DNA from: a virus
Virus record (IMG/VR): IMGVR_UViG_3300009074_001057
Coordinates: 1 to 26,019 of that record
Direction: 5' to 3' (one strand)
DNA length: 26,019 nt
Numbering within the stretch: the first letter of the stretch is position 1; each line of letters opens with the position of its first letter. Shown here one piece after another: positions 16,249 to 22,167 of the stretch. The notes beneath the pieces are model-generated. The model was not told the DNA's origin. It searched no databases and worked only from the letters and a program-made list of their open reading frames with translations. The position numbers were made by a program, and so were the translations under genes.

Positions 16249-16662
16249 ATGCAAACTAAATTATCAATAGTGGGAATAACATCATTTTGTACATATCTTT
16301 GTACGTACTTTCTAAACTTATCAATGGAAAATATGGAACAGTATTTAGCTGTAGTAGCAGTATTATGGTTAGATGGCATATTCGGTATTTGGGCTGGAAT
16401 AAAAAGAGAAGGATTTAAAACATATAAAGCTCTAAAAATAACAAAAAATACATTTGTGTGGTTAGCTATTTTAACAGTTATTTTAATGGTAGAAAAAGGA
16501 TTTACAGGAGCAGGTTGGCTATCTGAAGTAATTATTGTACCGTTCATGGTATTACAGCTAATAAGCGCTCTTAAAAATGCATCTATGGCAGGTTTAATTA
16601 AAGTTAAAGAATTAAATAAAATTTTAGACCGAATAGATAAGCATAAGGGTTTTAGAAGCTAA
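16249..16662 (+). CDS. Phage holin family protein
   Basis: 137-aa protein with three or four hydrophobic helices: about 5-25, 33-50 (YLAVVAVLWLDGIFGIWAG), 66-84 and 90-108. The LDGIFGIWAGIKREGFKTYKALK segment is typical of the Phage_holin_4 family common in Firmicutes and Bacteroidota phages. The C-terminal tail is basic and charged. It lies directly after the endolysin, the classical lysis cassette arrangement, and would form the inner-membrane lesion that releases the amidase. Confidence 0.8.
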   Translation: MQTKLSIVGITSFCTYLCTYFLNLSMENMEQYLAVVAVLWLDGIFGIWAGIKREGFKTYKALKITKNTFVWLAILTVILMVEKGFTGAGWLSEVIIVPFMVLQLISALKNASMAGLIKVKELNKILDRIDKHKGFRS

Positions 16663-16673
16663 AACTTTTTATT

Positions 16674-17786
16674 ATGTTTGAAAAAATCAAAGAAAGAATA
16701 TTCCCTTTCATTATAGCACTTTCTGCTTTATCAGTAAGTGCATCTGCTGCTTTTTATTCAATAAGTGGCCTTAGTAAACTATTTGCAGGAGCAACCTTTG
16801 CTGTTATCGTAATGGCAACATCTTTAGAAATAGCAAAACTAGTAATTGCATCTCTTTTATATCAATATAGAAAAGGATTACCTAAATTTTTAAAATATTA
16901 TCTATCAGTAGCTTGTATAATATTAATTCTTATTACATCAATGGGAATTTATGGATTTCTTTCATCAGCATATCAAGAAACAGCAGCAAAAGCCGGAAAT
17001 ATAGATTCCCAAATTGCATTAGTTGAAACCAGAAGAGATAATACTAAGGGGCAACTTGACGTATATAACGACGAAAAAGAAAATATCAATAAAGCCGTTG
17101 CCGATTTACGTACTGGACTAGCAAACAACGTTATACAATATACAAACGCCGAAGGTGTATTGATTACTACAACTTCAAGAGCAACTCGTAATGCTTTAGA
17201 AAAACAATTAGATCAAGCTATTGATAGACAAACTAAGATTAATGATAAGGTAGATATTTTAAATGAGAAATTATTTAATTATGAAACAGAAATAGTCGAA
17301 ATAAAAACAAGTAGTTCTGTCGCTAGTGAATTAGGCCCTTTAAAATATCTATCAGGATTAACAGGTTTACCTATGGATCAAATTATTAATTATTTACTAT
17401 TAACTATTATATTTGTATTTGATCCTTTAGCAATTGCTTTAGTAATAGCTGCTAACTACGCATTTGAAAGAATACGCCCTATTACAAAAAAAAACCTTTA
17501 TGGTGAAAAAGTTATAGTTAAACCAAAAGATAATGAAGAAAACATTGATGATGATAAATTTACTGATATTTATGATTACGAAATTGATAAGGAACCCACA
17601 AGCCATACAGAAGAATCGGCATTCCCACAAGGGTACTCATCAGAAATAGAACAATTAGAAAAACAAATTCAAAATACCTCAAAAAATCGAAAAAGAGGTC
17701 CTAGAGGTTTAGCAGCTTTAAACAAAAAGTTGAATAAACTCAAAGGAAAAAATAATGATGATGACGACTTAGTCATTCGTTATTAA
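16674..17786 (+). CDS. Membrane protein with central coiled coil, 370 aa
   Basis: Unrecognised. Four hydrophobic segments are visible: two in the first ~65 residues (FPFIIALSALSVSASAAF and a second ending in IASLLY), one at about 75-97 and one at about 240-262 (YLLLTIIFVFDPLAIALVIAAN). Between them (about 105-215) is a long Lys/Glu/Gln-rich helix region likely to be coiled coil, and the C-terminal ~110 residues are cytosolic and charged, ending in an acidic run. The shape resembles coil-containing membrane proteins seen in phages of Bacteroidota. It may act in lysis timing or superinfection exclusion, but that is speculation from position. Confidence 0.6.
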   Translation: MFEKIKERIFPFIIALSALSVSASAAFYSISGLSKLFAGATFAVIVMATSLEIAKLVIASLLYQYRKGLPKFLKYYLSVACIILILITSMGIYGFLSSAYQETAAKAGNIDSQIALVETRRDNTKGQLDVYNDEKENINKAVADLRTGLANNVIQYTNAEGVLITTTSRATRNALEKQLDQAIDRQTKINDKVDILNEKLFNYETEIVEIKTSSSVASELGPLKYLSGLTGLPMDQIINYLLLTIIFVFDPLAIALVIAANYAFERIRPITKKNLYGEKVIVKPKDNEENIDDDKFTDIYDYEIDKEPTSHTEESAFPQGYSSEIEQLEKQIQNTSKNRKRGPRGLAALNKKLNKLKGKNNDDDDLVIRY

Positions 17787-17946
17787 AGAATATCCAATTC
17801 TGTTACTTTAGGTTGGATATATTGGTCAATTTTATTATCGTTCCGGTTCGACATTTGAATAATGTATATAGGTCACGATAAGTTATCCAAAGTAGCTGGC
17901 CACTACGTTTTCAAATATTAATTATTTATTAACCAAAATCAAAAAA
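17787..17946 (+). other. 160-nt intergenic leader with several inverted repeats
   Basis: No ORF or tRNA is seen. It holds ATATCCAATT (17790-17799) paired with GGTTGGATAT (17811-17820; two wobbles, 8 perfect outer pairs), the palindrome GATAAGTTATC (17877-17887), and GTAG-CTGGCCA-CTAC (17892-17906). It is less AT-rich than other gaps and contains none of the shared promoter elements. It may be a structured 5' leader, an operator region for the barrel gene, or a small RNA. Confidence 0.45.
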
Positions 17947-18372
17947 ATGAAAAAGATGATTTTAACACTAGCTTTAGGACTGTTTATTGCAGTTGGAGCT
18001 AACGCACAAGAAGTGCAAAACGCAAAAGGTGATTGGTACGTTGGTACTGGTAACATTGCAGATGTATCATGGACTGAATGGTCTTTAAGCCCAACAGTGG
18101 GATATGCTATAACAGATGACCTTATGATAGGGGCAAATGTTTCTCAAGCAGATTCTTCTAAGGATGTAAGTTTAGATCTACATGCAAGATATTTCTATAA
18201 AGGATATTTCGCATATGTAGCTACAGACGGACTAGACACAGATGGTATGAAATTAGGAGTTGGTAGAATGTTTGCCTTTCATAAAGGTGGAATGTTCCTA
18301 GATCCGAAAGTTGTGTACGATACACAAGCTAAAACTACTAACTTACAGTTAGGGTTTGGTTTGAAGTTTTAA
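17947..18372 (+). CDS. Small outer-membrane beta-barrel protein, 141 aa
   Basis: A Sec signal peptide (MKKMILTLALGLFIAVGANA, then Q) is followed by alternating beta strands: DWYVGTGNIADVSW, WSLSPTVGYAITDDLMIGANV, VSLDLHARYFYKGYFAYVATDG, MKLGVGRMFAF and a final LQLGFGLKF ending in Phe, the usual outer-membrane assembly signal. Size and strand pattern suggest an eight-stranded OmpX/OmpW-like barrel. No enzyme residues are recognisable. Host-like features suggest acquisition from a bacterium. It could remodel the infected cell surface or block reinfection. It has a long structured leader of its own. Confidence 0.75.
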   Translation: MKKMILTLALGLFIAVGANAQEVQNAKGDWYVGTGNIADVSWTEWSLSPTVGYAITDDLMIGANVSQADSSKDVSLDLHARYFYKGYFAYVATDGLDTDGMKLGVGRMFAFHKGGMFLDPKVVYDTQAKTTNLQLGFGLKF

Positions 18373-18399
18373 TTATTGTTTAACTTAAATTAAATTAAA

Positions 18400-18627
18400 A
18401 TGGAAAATGTAATTAAGTATGTAACTGGATTTTTTGGGGGTTTGTTATCAATTATGATGGCAGTTCTTCCAGTAGCGATCCTATGGAATGTTTTAACTGG
18501 TCAAACTATATTCGGAATGGATGTAGTTGGTAATTTAACAAGTTTAATCTCAAGCTTTGGTGAGGGAGGATTTGTTGGTTTAGTAGCACTAGTTATTTTA
18601 GCTCAATTCTTTATTAATAAGAAATAA
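18400..18627 (+). CDS. Small membrane protein, 75 aa
   Basis: Unrecognised. Two hydrophobic segments, FFGGLLSIMMAVLPVAILWNVL (about 12-33) and GFVGLVALVILAQFFI (about 57-72), separated by a short polar loop, with almost no soluble part. It lies 27 nt after the barrel gene with a TTAAATTAAATTAAA leader and is followed by a strong terminator, so it ends the envelope block. A holin or membrane-stress role is possible but not shown. Confidence 0.6.
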   Translation: MENVIKYVTGFFGGLLSIMMAVLPVAILWNVLTGQTIFGMDVVGNLTSLISSFGEGGFVGLVALVILAQFFINKK

Positions 18628-18647
18628 GCTTAATCTATATAGTAGAG

Positions 18648-18674
18648 AAAGGCGCCTTAATTGGCGCCTTTTTT
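18648..18674 (+). terminator. Strong rho-independent terminator
   Basis: AAAGGCGCC (18648-18656) pairs perfectly with GGCGCCTTT (18663-18671) around TTAATT, followed by further T residues to 18674. Six consecutive G-C pairs in this AT-rich genome make it the clearest terminator in the window. It separates the envelope block from the promoter-led genes that follow. Confidence 0.93.
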
Positions 18675-18692
18675 CTTTCTATGCGAAAAAAT

Positions 18693-18721
18693 TTGGAGAA
18701 GCGGAAGAGGGTTCGTATATT
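18693..18721 (+). promoter_or_regulatory. Promoter element: TTGG-N15-TTCGTATATT
   Basis: Exact copy with TTGG at 18693-18696 and TTCGTATATT at 18712-18721, directly after the terminator and 47 nt before the next ATG. This terminator-promoter order marks a transcription-unit boundary, which independently supports a promoter role. It probably drives 18769 to about thyX. Confidence 0.75.
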
Positions 18722-18768
18722 TACGTATAAATAAGGGCGTTAAGCCAAGTATAAATTAAATAAAAGTT

Positions 18769-19095
18769 ATGTCAAAAGAAATTAAAGAAACATTAAAGAA
18801 AGGTAAAGTTGATTTTACAGTCACAGGTATTACTACTTATTGTAAAGGTGATGATGGTAAGTGGGGGATGAATCCAAAAGTATTTACTGTAAGTGAAAAA
18901 GGTGATTCAATTAATTGTGATTGGAATGGAATGAATGTTACTAAATGGGGTCCTACCTGTGTTACATTATATACATTTGATATGTTAGGTAAAAAATCAG
19001 TAGGGAAAATTAATTATAAAGACATTACACTAAAAGAAATAAAAGTAGAATGTTCAGCAGCATTAGATAATGAATGGGCTAACGAAAGTATTTAA
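18769..19095 (+). CDS. Hypothetical protein, 108 aa
   Basis: Unrecognised. A small soluble protein with a basic N-terminus (KEIKETLKKGKVDFTVTGI), then two Cys-containing segments (TTYCKGDDGKWGMN and GPTCVTLYTFDMLGKK) that read like a compact beta-sheet domain, and a C-terminal acidic helix. The first gene after the terminator/promoter pair, with leader ATAAAAGTT directly before ATG. Position suggests an early or middle accessory function. Nothing links it to a family. Confidence 0.55.
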   Translation: MSKEIKETLKKGKVDFTVTGITTYCKGDDGKWGMNPKVFTVSEKGDSINCDWNGMNVTKWGPTCVTLYTFDMLGKKSVGKINYKDITLKEIKVECSAALDNEWANESI

Positions 19096-19110
19096 TTAAA
19101 AAATAAAATT

Positions 19111-19248
19111 ATGTTTATAGACATTGAAGTATTAGCAGATCAATGGGAATTAGAACAAGAACTAATAACCCAACTCCAAGAAGAATTATTAGAAAACCCA
19201 GGAATTTTCCTTACTGAAGAAGGGGAAGAAGATGATTTACCATTCTGA
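19111..19248 (+). CDS. 45-aa acidic protein ending in an SSB-like DDLPF tip
   Basis: A short ORF starting at ATG 19111 after an AAAATAAAATT leader, ending with TGA at 19246-19248, two bases before the SET-domain ATG. It is a helical acidic peptide (DQWELEQELITQLQEELLENP) followed by a GEEDDLPF end. The final five residues are identical to those of the gp32 at 5644 and match the C-terminal tip of bacterial SSB that binds many genome-maintenance enzymes. It therefore could compete for or recruit SSB partners. The gene is too short for composition-based prediction, so the spacing and leader are the main support that it is real. Confidence 0.6.
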   Translation: MFIDIEVLADQWELEQELITQLQEELLENPGIFLTEEGEEDDLPF

Positions 19249-19249
19249 T

Positions 19250-19645
19250 ATGAAAGTTCCAAATAATTTATATGTAAAGTGGACTGATAAAAAAGGCTAT
19301 GGAGTCTTCACAGACACACCTATTAAAAAGGGAGAACTTATTGAAAGATGCTATTGTATAAAAACTGGTAGTCCAAAAGACCATGTTAATGGTACTTTAA
19401 TGGATTATGTATTTAATTATCCTAGAGGTACTAGTATGGATAATGGAGCAGAACATGTATTACCTTTAGGTTTTGGTTGTATATACAACCATAGTAATGA
19501 TAATAGTAATGCAATGTGGGATAATACTAAAGATATACCTTACCATTTTGATTTTATTGCTTTAAAAAATATTGAAGTTGGGGAAGAAATTTGCACTTAT
19601 TATGGAGATGAATATTGGCCAACTAAAGACATATCACCAATATAA
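19250..19645 (+). CDS. SET-domain protein, possible protein lysine methyltransferase
   Basis: 131-aa protein starting at ATG 19250 (a longer in-frame start at 19232 would overlap the previous stop). It contains all the usual SET landmarks: KGYGVF (15-20), the start of the SAM pocket; CIYNHSNDNSN (77-87), corresponding to the NHS motif; a FDFIALKNIEVGEEICTYYG run (100-119), the conserved GEE-[IL]-xx-YG box. The minimal size equals an isolated SET domain without pre- or post-SET zinc clusters. SET enzymes methylate lysines using SAM. What it methylates in a bacterial cell (ribosomal proteins, host nucleoid proteins, phage proteins) is unknown. Confidence 0.82.
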   Translation: MKVPNNLYVKWTDKKGYGVFTDTPIKKGELIERCYCIKTGSPKDHVNGTLMDYVFNYPRGTSMDNGAEHVLPLGFGCIYNHSNDNSNAMWDNTKDIPYHFDFIALKNIEVGEEICTYYGDEYWPTKDISPI

Positions 19646-19646
19646 C

Positions 19647-20147
19647 ATGAAAACCCCTAAAAAACCAAGTGGAAGAAGAGCTTTACCTTTTTATTGGTGG
19701 AGGCGTTTTAGAACTCATAAATCTTTACCTTATAAATTTTCCCTTTTAGATAAAATTAGAAACGGGGATTTTGAATACCCAGAATACTTCCAACAAGCAG
19801 AATGGGAGTTAAAGTGGATGAAGGATGAACAAAAAGAATTTATTGATAATTACCAAGGTCGAGAACCAGAGCAAGATAGACTTTATCTTGAAATTGAGTT
19901 GCGTGCTAGGAAACGCTATAATAAATTGTTTGAAGATGGTATGAAAACCGAGTATGAAAGAATGGATGATTTAAAACAAAAATTGGGTAAAGTATTTAAA
20001 ATTAGTAAACAAGAAGTTCAAGATATTATGGAACAATTTGGAGGTACTACTGAAGAGTTGTATTTTCACATAGCAAAGATTAAAAATTATAACATAGACA
20101 CTTTAAATAAATTAAATGCAAGTAAAACTATTAAACATTACTCCTAA
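19647..20147 (+). CDS. Hypothetical basic/helical protein, 166 aa
   Basis: Unrecognised. I start it at ATG 19647, one base after the SET gene's stop; the longer in-frame form would overlap the SET gene. A basic N-terminus (MKTPKKPSGRRALPFYWWRRFRTHK) leads into a highly charged, helical protein (EWELKWMKDEQKEF, RARKRYNKLFED, KISKQEVQDIMEQFGG). No catalytic motif is visible. The 3' end overlaps thyX by 32 nt, an arrangement that usually means translational coupling. DNA or RNA binding is possible from charge but not shown. Confidence 0.55.
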   Translation: MKTPKKPSGRRALPFYWWRRFRTHKSLPYKFSLLDKIRNGDFEYPEYFQQAEWELKWMKDEQKEFIDNYQGREPEQDRLYLEIELRARKRYNKLFEDGMKTEYERMDDLKQKLGKVFKISKQEVQDIMEQFGGTTEELYFHIAKIKNYNIDTLNKLNASKTIKHYS

Positions 20148-20772
20148 TGCTGAAGAGCATATTGTGGAGATTGCACGTGTATCTAGTTCACGTAAGGATA
20201 AGAAGACTAATGCAGCAGGCCTTCTCAAATACCTTGTACGCCACAAGCACTGGTCGCCGTTTGAACATAGTCACGCGACGTTCGAAATTGAAACTTCCAA
20301 AGCAATCGGAATCCAGCTCATCCGCCACCGTTCGTTTTCTTTTCAAGAGTTTAGCCAACGATATCAAGATGTTAATAAAGTTGGATCCATTTTTGAACCC
20401 ATCGAGCTTCGAGAACAATGCGAAGACAACAGACAAAGCTCAACCAAAGTAGTTAATCCTATTATAAAGGGAGTAGACCTAAAAACCATTCAAACTACAG
20501 CTTTAAACGCTATCAACGGACTTTTAAATAACTCCCATATTCTTTATAATCAACTTTTAGAAGCGGGAGTTGCTAGGGAGCAAGCTAGAATGATTTTACC
20601 ATTAACTACTACTACTAAAATTCAAATGACTGGATCGATTCGTTCTTGGGTTCATTTTCTTGAATTAAGAGATGATGAGCACGCCCAAAAAGAAATACAA
20701 CTAATAGCAAAAGAAATTAAAAAACAACTAAAAACAAACCTTCCAGTAATATCGGAAGCCTTAAATTTTTAA
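20116..20772 (+). CDS. thyX: Flavin-dependent thymidylate synthase ThyX
   Basis: The 218-residue protein has the ThyX signature RHRSFSFQEFSQR (70-82, the RHRx7S motif) plus HWSPFEHSHATFEIE, a conserved helix before it, and GVAREQARMILPL, which binds the nucleotide. It methylates dUMP to dTMP using FAD, NADPH and methylene-THF, supplying dTTP for replication. Its first ~300 nt are noticeably richer in C/G-ending codons (CTC, CGC, ATC, ACG) than its 3' half and neighbours, suggesting recombination or recent transfer within the gene. It overlaps the preceding gene by 32 nt. Confidence 0.92.
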   Translation: MQVKLLNITPNAEEHIVEIARVSSSRKDKKTNAAGLLKYLVRHKHWSPFEHSHATFEIETSKAIGIQLIRHRSFSFQEFSQRYQDVNKVGSIFEPIELREQCEDNRQSSTKVVNPIIKGVDLKTIQTTALNAINGLLNNSHILYNQLLEAGVAREQARMILPLTTTTKIQMTGSIRSWVHFLELRDDEHAQKEIQLIAKEIKKQLKTNLPVISEALNF

Positions 20773-20773
20773 A

Positions 20774-20953
20774 ATGATAGAATTTTTTAAACATGCTTTA
20801 GGATTATGTGGTGAACATTGGCACCCAAACATTTTTACAATTATCTTAGGTGGGCTTGGATTATCCGCTCCATTTTCGTATATTAAATACAAATTAAACA
20901 GTTATGGCAATAAAAATAAGTCACGAAACACCCCTATGTCTATTAAACGATAG
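20774..20953 (+). CDS. Small membrane ORF, 59 aa, overlapping dpdA
   Basis: ORF from ATG 20774, one base after the ThyX stop, to TAG at 20951-20953. It encodes MIEFFKHALGLCGEHWHPN followed by a hydrophobic helix (IFTIILGGLGLSAPFSYI) and a basic tail, a layout I recall from small 'HALGLCGE...H' phage ORFs of unknown function. It overlaps the dpdA start by 50 nt and contains the promoter element for dpdA. It may be membrane-bound. The N-terminal similarity is a memory-based match and its function is unknown. Confidence 0.6.
   Translation: MIEFFKHALGLCGEHWHPNIFTIILGGLGLSAPFSYIKYKLNSYGNKNKSRNTPMSIKR
20856..20884 (+). promoter_or_regulatory. Promoter element: TTGG-N15-TTCGTATATT
   Basis: Exact copy with TTGG at 20856-20859 and TTCGTATATT at 20875-20884, inside the 3' part of the 59-aa ORF and 19 nt before the dpdA ATG. 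It probably starts a transcript for the deazaguanine module. The leader ends AAACAGTTATG, close to the AAAGTTATG seen at other promoter-led genes. Confidence 0.72.
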
Positions 20954-21695
20954 TAGACGATTTAATGATTATGACTATTGTCTTCCCCATTTATTGGATG
21001 AAGAACCAGGTTATTTAGAATATTTTTTAGAATCTAAAAGACAAGGTCGTTATATTATAATGGATAATTCTCTTCATGAATTAGGCGAAGCCTATAACCA
21101 TGAACGTCTTGTATATTGGGTTAATGAATTAGAACCTAATGAATTTATAGTACCAGATGTTTGGGAAAATTGTGTAGAATCTATTCAAAATGCTGAAATA
21201 TGGAATATTTATGATTTTCCTGAAGGAGTTGAGAAAGTTGCTGTAGTTCAAGCAAAAACAATTCATGAAGCTTCACAATGTGTTAAAGCTTATAAAAATT
21301 TAGGTTACGGTAAAATTTGTTTTTCATATGGGGCTTCTTATTATAATGATGTTTGTCCTCACCCAAATAAGGATTTAGGTAAAGCTTTAGGAAGACTTTA
21401 TGTAATTTCAGCTTTAATGAAAATGGGAGATATTAAACAAGATGATAGAATTCATTTATTAGGATGTGCTGTACCCCAAGAGTTTGGGTGGTATGAAGGT
21501 ATTAATTGCATAGAATCAATTGATACATCAAACCCAGTTATGGCGACATTAGAAGATGTTCAATATAGAAATTATGGTTTATATCAAAAACCAAAAGCAA
21601 ATATGAATGATTATTTTTATATGTTAAATGATCAAGTTGATTATGATCTTTTAACTTACAATTTAGATGTGTTTAAAATGATAAATAATTTATAA
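20904..21695 (+). CDS. dpdA: DpdA/TGT-like 7-deazaguanine transglycosylase
   Basis: The 263-residue protein matches the phage TGT-like family: IIMDNSLHELGE (51-62) in the place of the TGT D-S-G-G-F motif (D54 as candidate base), ELEPNEFIVPDVWEN (75-89), VAVVQAKTIHEASQCV, HLLGCAVPQE (184-193), and SIDTSNPVMAT (205-215), where D207 aligns with the TGT nucleophile Asp. It lacks the Cys-rich zinc site of tRNA-type TGT and is shorter, as in DNA-acting members. DpdA-type enzymes swap guanine for preQ0 or a derivative in DNA. QueC, QueD and QueE encoded downstream support this. A tRNA substrate cannot be excluded from sequence alone. Confidence 0.75.
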   Translation: MAIKISHETPLCLLNDSRRFNDYDYCLPHLLDEEPGYLEYFLESKRQGRYIIMDNSLHELGEAYNHERLVYWVNELEPNEFIVPDVWENCVESIQNAEIWNIYDFPEGVEKVAVVQAKTIHEASQCVKAYKNLGYGKICFSYGASYYNDVCPHPNKDLGKALGRLYVISALMKMGDIKQDDRIHLLGCAVPQEFGWYEGINCIESIDTSNPVMATLEDVQYRNYGLYQKPKANMNDYFYMLNDQVDYDLLTYNLDVFKMINNL

Positions 21696-21696
21696 A

Positions 21697-21891
21697 ATGG
21701 CAAAACTAACAAGAAATGTAAATTACGCAAATTACAGATGGGAAGAATATGTGTTAACCGAAGAAGAATTAACACAGTGGAAAACGGGTGATGAAGATAT
21801 CCAACAAGAGATTATAGATAATGCAGATTGGGATCTAGTAAGAGATAAACCAATTGATGATTACAGTGAACCAGAATTTATAGAAGAATAA
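21697..21891 (+). CDS. Small acidic protein, 64 aa
   Basis: Unrecognised. Begins one base after the dpdA stop and is strongly acidic towards the C-terminus (DNADWDLVRDKPIDDYSEPEFIEE) after a short basic N-terminus. No motif or membrane segment. Tight packing suggests it is cotranscribed with dpdA and queC. Acidic small phage proteins often act as DNA mimics or inhibitors, but there is no direct evidence here. Confidence 0.5.
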   Translation: MAKLTRNVNYANYRWEEYVLTEEELTQWKTGDEDIQQEIIDNADWDLVRDKPIDDYSEPEFIEE

Positions 21892-21895
21892 AGAT

Positions 21896-22120
21896 ATGTT
21901 AAAAAAACAATCAATAAGGTCTAATCAGACCATTTTTATCAATAATAATGATAAATCAGCAAGTAAAGATGAAATTCTAGCACTTAGTGAATTTTGGACT
22001 GATAGAGAAGAAGGATTATTTCGAAAACTTCTTAAACAAGGTGGAAGTACAAAAATACAAGGTACTCATTTTAAAGTGGTTGTTGAAGAAAAACAACTTA
22101 AATTACGTGACATGCAATAG
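21896..22120 (+). CDS. Hypothetical protein, 74 aa
   Basis: Unrecognised. Begins 4 nt after the previous stop; its TAG stop at 22118-22120 forms the start of the pseudoknot upstream of queC. Sequence is Lys/Glu-rich with a helical middle (KDEILALSEFWTDREEGLFRKLLKQGG) and a beta-hairpin-like end (TKIQGTHFKVVVEEKQLKL). It is probably cotranscribed with dpdA. No function is evident. Confidence 0.5.
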   Translation: MLKKQSIRSNQTIFINNNDKSASKDEILALSEFWTDREEGLFRKLLKQGGSTKIQGTHFKVVVEEKQLKLRDMQ

Positions 22121-22152
22121 CGTTTGCCTATACGCTTAAAATACCTGGCAAA
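22119..22152 (+). ncRNA. H-type pseudoknot leader upstream of queC, riboswitch candidate
   Basis: AGCGT (22119-22123) pairs with ACGCT (22132-22136); the loop TTGCC (22124-22128) pairs with GGCAA (22147-22151), leaving an A-rich connector TAAAATACCT (22137-22146). This is a compact H-type pseudoknot that ends 16 nt before the queC ATG. The topology (5-bp stem, loop pairing to an A-rich tail) resembles preQ1-I riboswitches, and queC makes preQ0, but the consensus residues of that class are not matched. It may sense a deazaguanine or simply regulate translation. Confidence 0.5.
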
Positions 22153-22167
22153 TATAAATAAATAAAA

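Noticed and set aside
17840-17870. GGTTCGAC resembling a tRNA T-loop in the leader before the barrel gene
   Set aside because: The flanking bases do not form the 5-bp T-stem, and no acceptor or anticodon stem could be drawn around it, so it is not a tRNA.
20188-20436. Minus-strand open frame inside thyX
   Set aside because: ThyX motifs on the + strand are complete; the frame is a by-product of the less AT-rich, stop-poor 5' part of the gene.
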